In this document: in pieces, positions 17,184-26,609 of the stretch
Layout: every line of letters begins with the position of its first letter
Position numbering within the stretch: the first letter of the stretch is position 1
Assembly: GCA_013823135.1 (NCBI GenBank)
Contig: PNLP01000025.1
Span: 1-64,000, forward strand
Direction: 5' to 3'
Source of the DNA: Planctomycetaceae bacterium
GTDB lineage: Bacteria > Planctomycetota > Planctomycetia > Gemmatales > Gemmataceae
Length of the DNA: 64,000 bases
Notes under the pieces: generated by a model
Databases searched by the model: none
The model's input: the letters and a program-made list of their open reading frames with translations, nothing else
Told to the model about the DNA's origin: nothing
Program-made: the position numbers and the translations under genes

Positions 17184-19238
17184 TTATCTCATTCTTGGTT
17201 CGATCGTGCCGCCGTTCCATGTGATTTTGCAGCGAGGCAACGCCTCTTTAAGTTCATCGATCTTCTTTTCGCTGACCTGTGTATCCCGCAGATCGAGTTG
17301 CAGGAGGTTCTCGGCTTTCATGAAATGATCCAACCCGGCGTCGGTGATCCCTGTCCGCAACACGTTCACCACGCGAAGGTTCTTGCAGCTCTTGAATTGC
17401 GAGATTCCCTTGTCGGTAACCTGCGTCGCCGCAAGCAAGAGAACCTCAAGTGATTCGCAGTCCTTGAAGTAGCCCAGTCCGGTATCCGTCACTGCTGTGC
17501 TGCACACGTCGAGTACCTGTATATCCTTGCAATCCTTGAGATGCGCGAGGCCAGCATCACTGACCGGCGTCAACTGCAGACTGATGACCATGACGTGTTT
17601 GCAACCCTTGAACGCAGCCATTCCCGCATCGCTCAGTTGCCTGTTCCCCAGAAGAATCACGTCCTTGAGCCAAAATGCGTCTCGCGGAATGTCGCCAGGC
17701 AGGGTGATCTCGCGATTGTCGCCGACAAGGTGAATCCTGCCCCCGATCGAAGTCACGTACTCGGCCGCCATGCGATCAGGGTCGGCGGTAACAGCCACCG
17801 CTGGCGGTTTTGGTTTCGGTGTCGTTTTGGGTGGCTCTGGTGCCGCCGACTGCGTGGCTTCTTCCGCTTTTTTCGGGGTGAACTGATTCACCATGAATCC
17901 CAGTGCCAGACCCACCGCAAAGATCACGATCCCTGCGATCAGCCAGACCGGGATTTCGCGGCGTTCAACCTGCCGATACGCAGGAATGGATCGAGATGAC
18001 GGCTTTGGTACTTGCACTGGTTCAACAGGAGCAAGGCTCGGGGTCGGTTCCGTTACCGCAAATGCTTCGAACGGCTCAGGAGCGGCCTGAGCAACGGGAA
18101 TCGGTAGCGAAAACATGGGCAGACTTGCAGCCATCTGCGCTGGTCCCCCATTCGCGGTCTCAATGGAACGAATCTCAGCCACAACCTGCTCGGCGGATTG
18201 CGGCCTGTCGGCGGGTTTCTTCGCAAGCAACCGCATCACGAGTGCTGACAGGAGCGGCGGCACGGCGGGGTTCAACTCGCTGGGTTGCTGAGGAGTCTCA
18301 ACTGCCAGCGCTGTGAGTAGCCCCACGAGGGAATCACTCTCGAAAGGGAGCACCCCCGTGCACATCTCGTAGAGCACGATCCCCAGGGAAAACAGGTCGC
18401 TCCGGAAATCCAGCGTGAGCTTGCGGGCCTGCTCAGGAGACATGTACGCTGGCGTTCCCAGCACCATCCCCCCGGTTGTGAGCTGCGTCAGGGGGGCGAA
18501 GTTGGCGTCCTCGTTCCTGGCCAGGCCGAAGTCCAGGATGCGGACGCGGAGCCGTTTTCCTTCCAGCCAGATGTTCGCCGGCTTGATGTCCCGGTGGATC
18601 AATCCTTGTTCGTGTGCCGCGGACAGTCCCTCGGCAATCTCACGCCCGATGCGAAGCACTTCGGAGATCGGTGGCCGCCGATTCGCATGAAGCGCCTCTT
18701 GAAGGCTCATCCCCTTGAGCAGAGGCATGGCGAGGAAGGGAACGCCCCCGTCTTCACCGACCTGAAAAATGGGGACCACGTGCTCGTGCTGAACCTTGGC
18801 CTGTGCGCGTGCTTCACGGAGGAAGCGCCTTCGTGCGTCGGGATTGGCCGCGTACTCCGGGAGCATCACTTTAAGGGCGATCTCACGCTGGAGACCGGGG
18901 TCTTCCGCACGAAACACGGCTCCCATTCCACCTGCTCCGATGGGAGCGAGCACGCGGTACGGTCCGAGCCGGCCAATCTCGTCGTCTTGTTGCGAGGGTG
19001 CCAGGAAGTGATACTGCCCCGGCGTCGGGATTCCCGGCGGCATGGCCAGCGTGTTGTGTGGGGAATCGGTCTCAACGCGGGAATTGGAAGCGTCCGTGCA
19101 TTCGGTCCGGTCGCCGAAAGCAGCACCCGTGATCGTCGAGCCACACTGGGGGCAAGTCGAGACCGAACGGCCGTTCGGTGCTGTCTGATGCGTGATCGCG
19201 GAGTGGCATTCAGGGCAGTTCACTGTCTGGGTGGTCAT
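17184..19238 (-). CDS. Membrane Ser/Thr kinase with N-terminal zinc ribbon and C-terminal leucine-rich repeats
   Basis: A 684-residue protein. C8/C11 and C29/C32 (CPEC...CPQC) form a small zinc ribbon. The kinase domain spans about 92-360 with GAGGMGAVF, K123, HRD 215-217, KPAN, DFG 236-238 and SPEQ, so it should be active. A transmembrane helix lies at about 430-452. The C-terminal part (about 490-680) is a series of roughly 24-residue repeats of the type VSDAGLAHLKDCKDIQVLDV, i.e. leucine-rich repeats of the cysteine-containing/GALA-like sort, on the far side of the membrane. It is the first gene of the minus-strand run leading into the cytochrome b / decaheme / NuoEF genes (131 bp gap), so co-transcription and control of that system are possible but unproven. 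Confidence 0.92.
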   Translation of the reverse strand: MTTQTVNCPECHSAITHQTAPNGRSVSTCPQCGSTITGAAFGDRTECTDASNSRVETDSPHNTLAMPPGIPTPGQYHFLAPSQQDDEIGRLGPYRVLAPIGAGGMGAVFRAEDPGLQREIALKVMLPEYAANPDARRRFLREARAQAKVQHEHVVPIFQVGEDGGVPFLAMPLLKGMSLQEALHANRRPPISEVLRIGREIAEGLSAAHEQGLIHRDIKPANIWLEGKRLRVRILDFGLARNEDANFAPLTQLTTGGMVLGTPAYMSPEQARKLTLDFRSDLFSLGIVLYEMCTGVLPFESDSLVGLLTALAVETPQQPSELNPAVPPLLSALVMRLLAKKPADRPQSAEQVVAEIRSIETANGGPAQMAASLPMFSLPIPVAQAAPEPFEAFAVTEPTPSLAPVEPVQVPKPSSRSIPAYRQVERREIPVWLIAGIVIFAVGLALGFMVNQFTPKKAEEATQSAAPEPPKTTPKPKPPAVAVTADPDRMAAEYVTSIGGRIHLVGDNREITLPGDIPRDAFWLKDVILLGNRQLSDAGMAAFKGCKHVMVISLQLTPVSDAGLAHLKDCKDIQVLDVCSTAVTDTGLGYFKDCESLEVLLLAATQVTDKGISQFKSCKNLRVVNVLRTGITDAGLDHFMKAENLLQLDLRDTQVSEKKIDELKEALPRCKITWNGGTIEPRMR

Positions 19239-19805
19239 CGGGCACCCCGGTGGGAATGAACACTGTCATTCTGCCAAACAAGCGTGGTAAAACAACTCCT
19301 ATTCGACATGGTGAATTATTGGCACAGATGAATCGGGGACGACGACTCGCGTTTGCACGTTTCTGCGTCGCATGATTCTGACATAGACTCGGGGATGAAC
19401 TACCTCCGGGCAACGCAACCGGGTTGCACAACTGATTGCTGGCGAGTCATTTAATGAGGTACTGCGGAGCGTGAAACTGTTCTGATGAACTTTCTTCTGT
19501 ACGAATGGATTGGTTCCGGAGTGGGGTGTGCATATCTCCCGGAATCAAGAGCATCAAAGCAGGATTCACCGGAGAGAACGCTGGGAACGCAGAGAGAAGA
19601 CAAAAAGCGAAGAGAAGTGGGATGTTCGCAACCCTGCATTGTCTCGGTCTTGGTTTTCCCACTCCGTCCTCTGCGTTCTCTCCGGTGAATACTGGAATCG
19701 ACTTGCCTCCCGCCACAAAAACCCAGACGATATCAACCACATCAACTGCGGATTCGACAATGATTAAGGGCGTCACCCTGATGGGGTTGACGTACAACGA
19801 CCAGC
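19239..19805. other. Divergent intergenic region with an inverted repeat
   Basis: About 570 bp between the divergent kinase-LRR gene and the multiheme cytochrome genes; both promoters should be here. The stretch contains an imperfect palindrome (listed separately) built around cgcagagagaag-type words. I see no credible gene: the overlapping short frames on both strands arise from the palindrome. Confidence 0.55.
19564..19690. repeat. Imperfect palindrome with 18-base outer arms
   Basis: attcaccggagagaacgc at 19564-19581 is the exact reverse complement of 19673-19690. The inner sequence carries further similar words (gaacgcagagag / ctctgcgttctct) and a purine/pyrimidine strand bias on each arm. 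Confidence 0.7.
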
Positions 19806-21224
19806 ATGAGCCCTGTTCAGGATCGCTCCTTCACTCTCGGCATCGCTGTCGCCACGATCCTCGCCATCGGGGTTGTGGTGTTCGTCCTCCAACCGCGCAG
19901 CCACGGCGAAGTGCGCGTGCCCAGCGAGACTCCTGCCCCAGTCGGCAAGCCGATTCCCAAGGGAACCGCGATCGGGAACACGGGTTGCATGTCAGCAGCG
20001 TGTCACGGTGGCCCGGCGGCCGAATCGCTTGCGGGGAAGTTCGACGCGAACACCTGGGAAGGTTCCGGCACGTGCTGGAACGCCCGCGACCCCCACGCGC
20101 GAGCCTATAGCCTGCTGACCGACAAGCCTGACCGCCCCGTTCGGGCGACCGCACGCCACATCATGGCGGGCCTGCACAGCACAATCCCAGCGACCGAAGA
20201 CGTCCGCTGTCTCGCGTGCCACAGCAACCCGAGCCTTGCGACACATGGCACGGCCGAACCGCGACTCGTCTCGCTGCGGAGTGAGGGGGTCGGTTGCGAG
20301 TCGTGCCACGGGAACGCAAGCGGTTGGCTGCGTGAACACACCACCTGGAAAAGCGACAACCACGCGGAATACGCCAGCACCGGGATGACGCCGTTGTTCG
20401 ACATCGGTGACCGCTCGATGACCTGTCTGGGGTGCCACGTCGGCGCTCCCGCCGATCCCGCACGCGGCTACCCCGTGCGTGACATGAACCACGACATGAT
20501 CGCCGCCGGGCACCCTCGTCTCGACTTCGACTTCGCTGAGTTCCACCGCGAGCTACCCAAGCACTGGCAGGAAAAGGAACGCACACCCACGGGCCAGAAA
20601 CCCCGTGGAGCGGCATTCGACGCACGGTTGTGGGTTGTCGGACGAGTGGCTCAGGCCGAGACCGCGTGCAAGCTCCTGGCGGATCGCGCCGCACGGGCGA
20701 GTGCTAACGACCCGCGAACACCGTGGCCGGAACTGGCCGAGTTCAACTGTGCCGCGTGCCACCACGACTTGCCGCAACCCTGGCGGAGTGAACCCCAAAC
20801 GCGGGGCGAGCGGCCTCTGGGTTCGCTCCGCTGGCAGACCATCTGGCCGATCACAGAATCGCCGGAGTACGGCGCGATTCAACCGGTCGTGACGATGATG
20901 CAGCGGGCAAGGCCGGCTGGGTTCGGAGTAGTCGGGCCAGTTGCTCAACAGTCCGCGAAAAATCTGGGAGAAGTCCGCCACAACCTCGTGGCAATGTCCG
21001 ATGCTGATTTGGTGCGAAGGGCTCGACTCGGTTTCCCCGCGACGTTCAGCGAACACGCCGAGTGGGACACTGCCGGGCAGATTCTGTGGGGGCTCGCGGC
21101 GTTGGACCGTGCCCGCCTGCTGAATCGCCCAGTTACTGAGTTCGACCGAGCCTTCGACGCCGTCCGCCGACGTGACTGGGCGGCGGCCAAGCCGGCGCTG
21201 GACAAGCTGATCGGCAAGCCGTGA
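19806..21224 (+). CDS. Multiheme c-type cytochrome (five heme sites), paralogue 1
   Basis: A 472-residue protein with an N-terminal signal-anchor (about 10-29), then heme motifs. The first is an expanded C-x4-C-H site (C61-MSAA-C66-H67). It is followed by CLACH (135-139), CESCH (164-168), CLGCH (207-211) and CAACH in FNCAACHHDLP near residue 319. Between the fourth and fifth sites is MNHDMIAAGHPRLDFDF, a conserved block repeated in the next two genes. Layout resembles cytochrome c554-type multiheme proteins. Predicted periplasmic electron carrier with no catalytic motif that I can identify. First of three same-strand genes and divergent from the kinase-led redox cluster. Confidence 0.88.
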   Translation: MSPVQDRSFTLGIAVATILAIGVVVFVLQPRSHGEVRVPSETPAPVGKPIPKGTAIGNTGCMSAACHGGPAAESLAGKFDANTWEGSGTCWNARDPHARAYSLLTDKPDRPVRATARHIMAGLHSTIPATEDVRCLACHSNPSLATHGTAEPRLVSLRSEGVGCESCHGNASGWLREHTTWKSDNHAEYASTGMTPLFDIGDRSMTCLGCHVGAPADPARGYPVRDMNHDMIAAGHPRLDFDFAEFHRELPKHWQEKERTPTGQKPRGAAFDARLWVVGRVAQAETACKLLADRAARASANDPRTPWPELAEFNCAACHHDLPQPWRSEPQTRGERPLGSLRWQTIWPITESPEYGAIQPVVTMMQRARPAGFGVVGPVAQQSAKNLGEVRHNLVAMSDADLVRRARLGFPATFSEHAEWDTAGQILWGLAALDRARLLNRPVTEFDRAFDAVRRRDWAAAKPALDKLIGKP

Positions 21225-21275
21225 GCAGTAGTCGGAATCCGCGCAAGGAAGCGAGACTTCATCCCAGAGCCTGCC

Positions 21276-22757
21276 GTGCGTTCCGCCATTGTGGTCGGAG
21301 TGGTGATGATCGGTATGGGCGGGTCCGGGCTGTTCAAGCGGGTCGAAATCCCGCCACCCCCGGATAACACCCCGCTCCCCACCGCGAAACCCTACGGAAT
21401 CGGGAAACCCCCGTATGCCATGCTGTCGAGCGAGAGTTGTGCGTCCGCGGCGTGCCACGGCGGCGGGCAACTTGACACCGCCCGCAGTGAATTCTCGACG
21501 TGGTCGTCGACGGCGTTTCTCGGCACTCTCTACGACCCGCACGCCACCGCGTACCGCGTTCTGTTCAACGCGGATTCGGTTCGCATCGGCAAACTCATGG
21601 GGATCAAGGAACCTCACAAGGAACAGCTTTGCCTGAAGTGTCACTCCACGGAGGGGATCCAACCTGCCGAGGCGGTGAGCGAAGGGGTCGGCTGTGCGGG
21701 CTGCCACGGGCCAGCGGAAAAGTGGATCTCGGCCCACACGCTCCCCGAGTGGAAGTCGCTTTCTAACGAGACCAAGTTCAACGACTACGGCTTCATTCCC
21801 GGCAAGAACCTCGTGGCACGAATGCTGAACTGCACGTCGTGCCACGTGGGCGACGGTGACCGCGAGGTCAACCACGACCTGATTGCCGCCGGCCACCCGC
21901 GACTGAGTTTCGAGTACACAAAGTTCCAGTTCAACCCGAAGTATCGCCACCACTGGGACGACCTGCCGGAATACGACTTTGAAGTGCGAGCGTGGACCGT
22001 GGGGCAAGCCGCAACATTGCGTGCCGCGACCGACCTTCTCCGCGTGCGTGCCGAGCGAGCCGCAGCAGACGACCCCAAGACACCCTGGCCCGAGTTCTCC
22101 GGCTTAAGCTGCTACGCATGCCACCAGAGCGTCGGGACAGGCGAAGTTAGCCGCGATTCCGCCAGCCCCAAGCGACCACTCGGGGTTCCGGGCTGGGAAC
22201 TGTGGTCGAATAGCGCGGCGGGGGTCGCCGCGAATCTGTGCCCGGAAGCGTTCCCCGGTGTCACGCCGCCACAACTGCGAGAACTGGCCGCGCTTCGCAA
22301 ACTGATGCAGAAGCAGCGACCCGACCCGAAAGCGGTGGCGAGTCGCGCCCGCCGCGCCGTGGCTGAACTTGATGGGTGGCTCGCAGCGATTCAAGCCGCG
22401 GAAGACAAGGCACCAACAAAGCGACTCGCACCCGACGCATCGCGGAAGTTCGCACACGCCCTCGCGGCAAATGCATTGTCGCCGGATCGCACGAAACTCG
22501 CGGACTACGACTGGGATGCCCTCGCCGCGAATTACCTGGGCGCTGCCGCGATGTATCACGCTTCGGGTGGCAAGAAGGCCGTTCCCACGTGGACCGATCC
22601 GGTTCGCGGGTTGATGGCCGATCTGGAATTTCCTAAGCGGAAGCCCGGCGAACGGTTCGACAGTCCAGCCGGCTTTGGTAAGACAGCAAGGGACCGTGTG
22701 CGGGATCGGTTCCGCGATTTGTACGATGTGACCGCCGAACCGGGAGCGAAGCCATGA
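21276..22757 (+). CDS. Multiheme c-type cytochrome (five heme sites), paralogue 2
   Basis: A 493-residue protein from a GTG at 21276, 51 bp after the previous gene. A short hydrophobic N-terminus (SAIVVGVVMIGMGG) anchors or exports it. Heme sites: C-x4-C-H at C55/C60/H61 (CASAACH), then CLKCH, CAGCH, CTSCH and CYACH. It shares the VNHDLIAAGHPRLSFEY block and the following WTVGQAATLRAATDLL segment with paralogue 1, showing tandem duplication with divergence. The C-terminal third is helical without Cys. Its stop overlaps the next start (ATGA at 22754-22757), so the genes are translationally coupled. Confidence 0.88.
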   Translation: MRSAIVVGVVMIGMGGSGLFKRVEIPPPPDNTPLPTAKPYGIGKPPYAMLSSESCASAACHGGGQLDTARSEFSTWSSTAFLGTLYDPHATAYRVLFNADSVRIGKLMGIKEPHKEQLCLKCHSTEGIQPAEAVSEGVGCAGCHGPAEKWISAHTLPEWKSLSNETKFNDYGFIPGKNLVARMLNCTSCHVGDGDREVNHDLIAAGHPRLSFEYTKFQFNPKYRHHWDDLPEYDFEVRAWTVGQAATLRAATDLLRVRAERAAADDPKTPWPEFSGLSCYACHQSVGTGEVSRDSASPKRPLGVPGWELWSNSAAGVAANLCPEAFPGVTPPQLRELAALRKLMQKQRPDPKAVASRARRAVAELDGWLAAIQAAEDKAPTKRLAPDASRKFAHALAANALSPDRTKLADYDWDALAANYLGAAAMYHASGGKKAVPTWTDPVRGLMADLEFPKRKPGERFDSPAGFGKTARDRVRDRFRDLYDVTAEPGAKP

Positions 22758-24406
22758 GGCTGGATGCAAACCGAGCGCGAGTGTTGGTCGCGTTGACCGT
22801 GGCCGCAAGCAGCCTTGTTCTCGGGCTGGCGTCCGGCTCACGTGCCACGCCTGGCGGCCAGGACAAGGCCGACGCCAAGGCTGCCCCTTCCGGCGGGTGT
22901 AACCCCGGCAAAGGTCCAACAAAGGACACCGCGGGCGATATCTCGGCAGGTATCCAGGCGTGCGAGCTTTGCCACATTGGTTCAACCAAGGGGCAGGCCG
23001 CGAAGTTTCTCAAGGTCTACCAGTCCGACGAGTTCGTGCTGTTGAACGAATCGGAGACCTGGGTCAACTCTGACATTCACAGCCAGGCGATGAAGTGCCT
23101 GACGCAGCCGCTCGGCAAGCAGATGTCGGCCAACCTGAAGTACAACGTCGCCGAGGCTCCCCAGTGCCTCGCATGCCACTCGGTGGACAAGTCTCCCACC
23201 AAGCCACTCGCTGAGAAGAAATACAAGGACTTCGCGACCGCCGACGGGGGCGTGAACTGCACCGTTTGCCACGGGTTGTACGAACGCTGGCAGTCGGACC
23301 ATTACAAGACGCCTGACCAGGAAGGCCAGCCACTGCCGTGGCGATCGAAGGCACCGGATTACAAGTGGGACCGCGGCATGGTCGATCTGCGGAACCCTGT
23401 CATCAAGGCAAAGCTGTGCGTGTCGTGCCACATTGGCAACGCCAGCGAAGGTAAAGTCGTCACGCACGAAATGTACGCCGCCGGGCACCCACCGCTTCCG
23501 CCATTCGAGATCGCCTCGTACATGGAAGGCGAGCCGAAGCACTGGGCGTACCCCACCGACCCCAGGATGAAGTTCTTCGCGGGGTTGCCTGCCGAGGAAC
23601 GCTGGTCCAAGTTCCACTTCCACGTAGAAAAAGACGAATCGTACCTGAGCCGGCACTACGCAGTTGGTGCAATTGCGGCACTGCGAGCCGAGGCCGAGTT
23701 GTTGCTTGTGGACGCGGAAGCCGCTGCGAAGGGCGGTGAAGGAATGGACTTCGCACGCTTCGACTGCTACGCCTGTCACCACGACCTGAAGTACCCAAGC
23801 GAACGGCAGAAGCGCGGCTACGAAGGCCCCCCAGGCCGCCCCACGCTGCGAACTGCAACCGGCATCCCGGCAGCGATCGTGGCCAAGCACGCCGAAGGGA
23901 TCGAGGCGGGCGGGCTGAAAGCAAAGGCCACCGGCTTCGACGAGAAGTGGACCGCACTCCGCAAGGCCGCGACCTCCCGCCCGTTCGGGCATCCGGCGCA
24001 GGTGAAGGAGACCGCGAAGAACGTAGTCGATTGGTGCGATGCGTTCCTTGCCGTGCAGTGCGACAGTGCCGCCCCGCTCTACTCACCGGAGCAGGCCAAG
24101 CGCCTCCGCGACATGATCGGCGAGGCCGCAACTGGCCCGCAATCGCTCGCCGATGCCGAGGCCGCGATGGTGCTGGCGTGGGGTTACATGACGCTTTCAA
24201 AGGAAGCGCGAGTCAACCTTCCCGAGGGCAAGTTGAAGAGCCTCTCCGGAATCATCCCATTGAACGTGCGAGTGGAGCCGTACTCGGTGAAGGGGATGGA
24301 TGCGTCACCAGTGCCGGCTCAGTTCCCACCGCGAATGAAGGCAATCAACGCCTTCGACTCGGCGTTGTTCAAGGAAGCATTTTCTGGACTGACCTCTGGG
24401 AAGTAG
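22754..24406 (+). CDS. Multiheme c-type cytochrome (five heme sites), paralogue 3
   Basis: A 550-residue protein with a signal peptide (VLVALTVAASSLVLGLASGSRA). Five ordinary CxxCH motifs occur: CELCH, CLACH, CTVCH, CVSCH and CYACH. The first motif is the standard spacing here, whereas paralogues 1 and 2 have C-x4-C-H. The conserved block is VTHEMYAAGHPPLPPFE, and FARFDCYACHHDLKYP matches the last site of paralogue 1. It is followed by a long heme-free tail of about 200 residues. Overlaps paralogue 2 by 4 bp and ends at a strong bidirectional terminator. Confidence 0.88.
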   Translation: MRLDANRARVLVALTVAASSLVLGLASGSRATPGGQDKADAKAAPSGGCNPGKGPTKDTAGDISAGIQACELCHIGSTKGQAAKFLKVYQSDEFVLLNESETWVNSDIHSQAMKCLTQPLGKQMSANLKYNVAEAPQCLACHSVDKSPTKPLAEKKYKDFATADGGVNCTVCHGLYERWQSDHYKTPDQEGQPLPWRSKAPDYKWDRGMVDLRNPVIKAKLCVSCHIGNASEGKVVTHEMYAAGHPPLPPFEIASYMEGEPKHWAYPTDPRMKFFAGLPAEERWSKFHFHVEKDESYLSRHYAVGAIAALRAEAELLLVDAEAAAKGGEGMDFARFDCYACHHDLKYPSERQKRGYEGPPGRPTLRTATGIPAAIVAKHAEGIEAGGLKAKATGFDEKWTALRKAATSRPFGHPAQVKETAKNVVDWCDAFLAVQCDSAAPLYSPEQAKRLRDMIGEAATGPQSLADAEAAMVLAWGYMTLSKEARVNLPEGKLKSLSGIIPLNVRVEPYSVKGMDASPVPAQFPPRMKAINAFDSALFKEAFSGLTSGK

Positions 24407-24421
24407 ACCCACCGAGATGAA

Positions 24422-24455
24422 AAACGCCGCGGAGGCTTTCGCCTCCGCGGCGTTT
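24422..24455. terminator. Bidirectional terminator
   Basis: Perfect 15-base arms (aaacgccgcggaggc at 24422-24436, its complement at 24441-24455) with a four-base tttc loop, A-rich on the left and T-rich on the right. It lies between the last cytochrome gene and the convergent PPC-protein gene. Confidence 0.88.
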
Positions 24456-24472
24456 GAGTTAGCTCAACTGAG

Positions 24473-26548
24473 TCACTTCTTCACTGTCACCCAGATCACT
24501 TCGCTTGAGTAGCCGATCTTCACGACAAAGTTGATCGCCACGAACGCCTGCACGCTCACGGGCACGTCCTCGCACTCCGCAGCGGTCGCGTCGGCCTTCA
24601 ACACGATGTGGCCCACCTTGCCTGTGCCGAGGAGCGTCTTGCTTTTGCCCTCGACCATCGTCACGCCCGGCGGGAGCGGGTTGCCGAACACAGAACCGAG
24701 GTGCCGCAACAGTACGTCGAGCGTCACGGCCTTGTCGTAAGCCGGCCCGCGAAGCACCTCCACGTCGATCTTCACTTCCTCGCCCGGCTTCAGCACGACA
24801 CGGTTCTTGCTCACCTTCACCGTCGCGATGTCCGACGGTGTGGTGACCGAAACCGCTTGCATTCCCGCATCGAACCGCCCGCGACCGCCGCCAGGCAGGT
24901 AGATCTCCTCAACCGCGATTGCTTCGTGAACGAGTGGCATCGGCTTCCCACCCGCGTCCGGCACTTCACCCGTGCCGATCACCTTGACGACAGCGGCATC
25001 CACCTTCGCATCCTCGGCGGCCGACACCACGAGCAGGCCCTGCGTCATGTTCGCGGGGATGGTCAGCGGATTGACCGTCACGCCAGCGGGGAGTCCCTTC
25101 ACTTCCACTTTCACCGGGCCGGTGAAGCCATTCACTCGCGTTACCTGGGCGTACCACGCGGTCCTGGTGCCGGCCCCGATCATCGCCTTCGAGGGGTCGC
25201 ACTTGATCGTGAAATCGGGACGTGCGAAGTCGCATTCGAGGTAGTAGACGAACCCCTCGCCGCCCTTGTTGTTGAGGTCGCGAACGCGCACGACAACGTC
25301 GCCATCGGTTGTGGGGGTGAAGACCACCCCTGCGTCCTTGCCGTTGAGATCGTCGTTCGATGCGAGCACCTTCCCGTCCGGGGTCATCACATCAATCTGG
25401 CTATCAAGCTGACTCCGGAGCACCGTGCCGAAGCGGCGGGCGAACACTTCCAGTCGAAGCGGCTTCCCCTTGATCGCGGTGAAAACGAAGTGGTCGAGGT
25501 CACGCTTCACGCCAATCCGACCGTTCACGCCGCAAGGCAGGACGATCCGCGTCGCGTCTTTTGGCGTGTCGTTCGGTTCCTTTTCCTCGAAGAGCGGCAA
25601 CGCCGTCACGACCACAGGCGCGGGGTTGGTTTCGAGGTCGTTCGCACGCAGCGGAACAGTGGCGACACCCGGAAGGCTCGGGGCAGTGACTGTCCAGTTG
25701 GTGCCAAGCTTCGCGGCGCTGCCGACCGGCATGGCCTTGACGGTCTGCCCCAGGCTCACGCCCATCGGGAAGACCTGTGCGGCGTAGGGTTTGTCAGTGA
25801 TTGTGAGTGCGTAGGCCCAGCGTGGGTCGCCGTCGTATTTCGCGTCACGCACCGCGACGCGGTATTCGCCATCCTTTGGCACGTTGAACATGAGCACGGG
25901 ATCAGCGAAGAACCCGTCGTCGGCCGCGGCAAGTTCTTTGCCCGCCGTGTCGTAGATGGCGATGAGCGGATCGGCGTGCTTCTGGAGGTCGTGAATCTTG
26001 TCCTGAATCCGTGCGCAGAACACTTCGAACGTCAGTGTCTGCCCGGCTTTCGCCGTGAACTTGTAGTAATCGACGTTCTCGGCAACTTCCACTCGTCCGC
26101 AGACCACGCTCGGAACCGTCACGGGTTGCGCCTTCTCAAGCACGTTGATCCCCGGCAACTCCTGCACAACGGGAAGGTCCACGACAACGAGTTGCCCCAG
26201 CGACGAGATGCCGTGGCTCGTGGCGACCCGGAATTCATGCACGCCCAGCCTCGCATCCGCGGCAACAGCCACCTTGAGACTGATCGCGGGCACGCTCGGC
26301 ACCGGCGTTTTGGGGTCGATCTTCGGCGGTTCCTTGGGCGGAATGGGAACGGCACTCACACCGACGCCATCGAACAGAACCTTGTAGGCTCCCGCGAGTG
26401 AACTCGTCTGGCACGTCACAGTGACATCGACGGTCGTGCCGCGTTGAACTGCAACTGGCGACGTGTACGTCACCATGGGGAAGGATGTCTGGGCAGATGC
26501 AGCGGCAGGGGTGAGAGCCGCGAAGAGAAGCGCGAGGGGAAGGCGCAT
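24473..26548 (-). CDS. Secreted protein with two pre-peptidase C-terminal (PPC)-like domains
   Basis: A 691-residue exported protein. The ATG at 26548 begins a clean signal peptide (MRLPLALLFAALTPAAASAQ) and has GGAG upstream; an in-frame GTG at 26578 lies inside the preceding terminator and is rejected. Two PPC-like beta-sandwich modules are visible. The first, near residues 145-255, includes DYYKFTAKAGQTLTFEVF and YDTAGKELAAADD. The second, about 325-440, includes DLDHFVFTAIKGKPLRLEVFARR and TPDGKVLASNDD. Other parts look like Ig/Big-like beta domains (VSVTTPSDIATVKVSKNRVVLKPGEEVKIDVEV). No protease catalytic motif is present. Likely cell-surface or periplasmic adhesion or binding protein. 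Confidence 0.82.
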   Translation of the reverse strand: MRLPLALLFAALTPAAASAQTSFPMVTYTSPVAVQRGTTVDVTVTCQTSSLAGAYKVLFDGVGVSAVPIPPKEPPKIDPKTPVPSVPAISLKVAVAADARLGVHEFRVATSHGISSLGQLVVVDLPVVQELPGINVLEKAQPVTVPSVVCGRVEVAENVDYYKFTAKAGQTLTFEVFCARIQDKIHDLQKHADPLIAIYDTAGKELAAADDGFFADPVLMFNVPKDGEYRVAVRDAKYDGDPRWAYALTITDKPYAAQVFPMGVSLGQTVKAMPVGSAAKLGTNWTVTAPSLPGVATVPLRANDLETNPAPVVVTALPLFEEKEPNDTPKDATRIVLPCGVNGRIGVKRDLDHFVFTAIKGKPLRLEVFARRFGTVLRSQLDSQIDVMTPDGKVLASNDDLNGKDAGVVFTPTTDGDVVVRVRDLNNKGGEGFVYYLECDFARPDFTIKCDPSKAMIGAGTRTAWYAQVTRVNGFTGPVKVEVKGLPAGVTVNPLTIPANMTQGLLVVSAAEDAKVDAAVVKVIGTGEVPDAGGKPMPLVHEAIAVEEIYLPGGGRGRFDAGMQAVSVTTPSDIATVKVSKNRVVLKPGEEVKIDVEVLRGPAYDKAVTLDVLLRHLGSVFGNPLPPGVTMVEGKSKTLLGTGKVGHIVLKADATAAECEDVPVSVQAFVAINFVVKIGYSSEVIWVTVKK

Positions 26549-26570
26549 GAGGAGGGCTCCGGGAATGGAA

Positions 26571-26602
26571 AAGCCCACCCATTCGTTGCTGTGGGTGGGC
26601 TT
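26571..26602 (-). terminator. Hairpin terminator of the 26610-27230 gene
   Basis: aagcccaccca (26571-26581) pairs with tgggtgggctt (26592-26602) around a 10-base loop. On the minus strand it lies 8 bp after the upstream gene's stop and just before the PPC gene. Confidence 0.75.
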
Positions 26603-26609
26603 CGGTTGG

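Noticed and set aside
19505..20110. Frames running through the palindrome at 19564-19690
   Set aside because: Built from repeat words on both strands; no ribosome site or domain.
20553..22007. A 484-residue minus-strand frame opposite the cytochrome genes
   Set aside because: Opposite strand encodes ten heme-binding sites in two genes; the shadow has none.
24608..26401. A 597-residue plus-strand frame opposite the PPC-protein gene
   Set aside because: Antisense shadow: long only because of codon bias; it is His/Arg/Val-rich and has no start context or domain.
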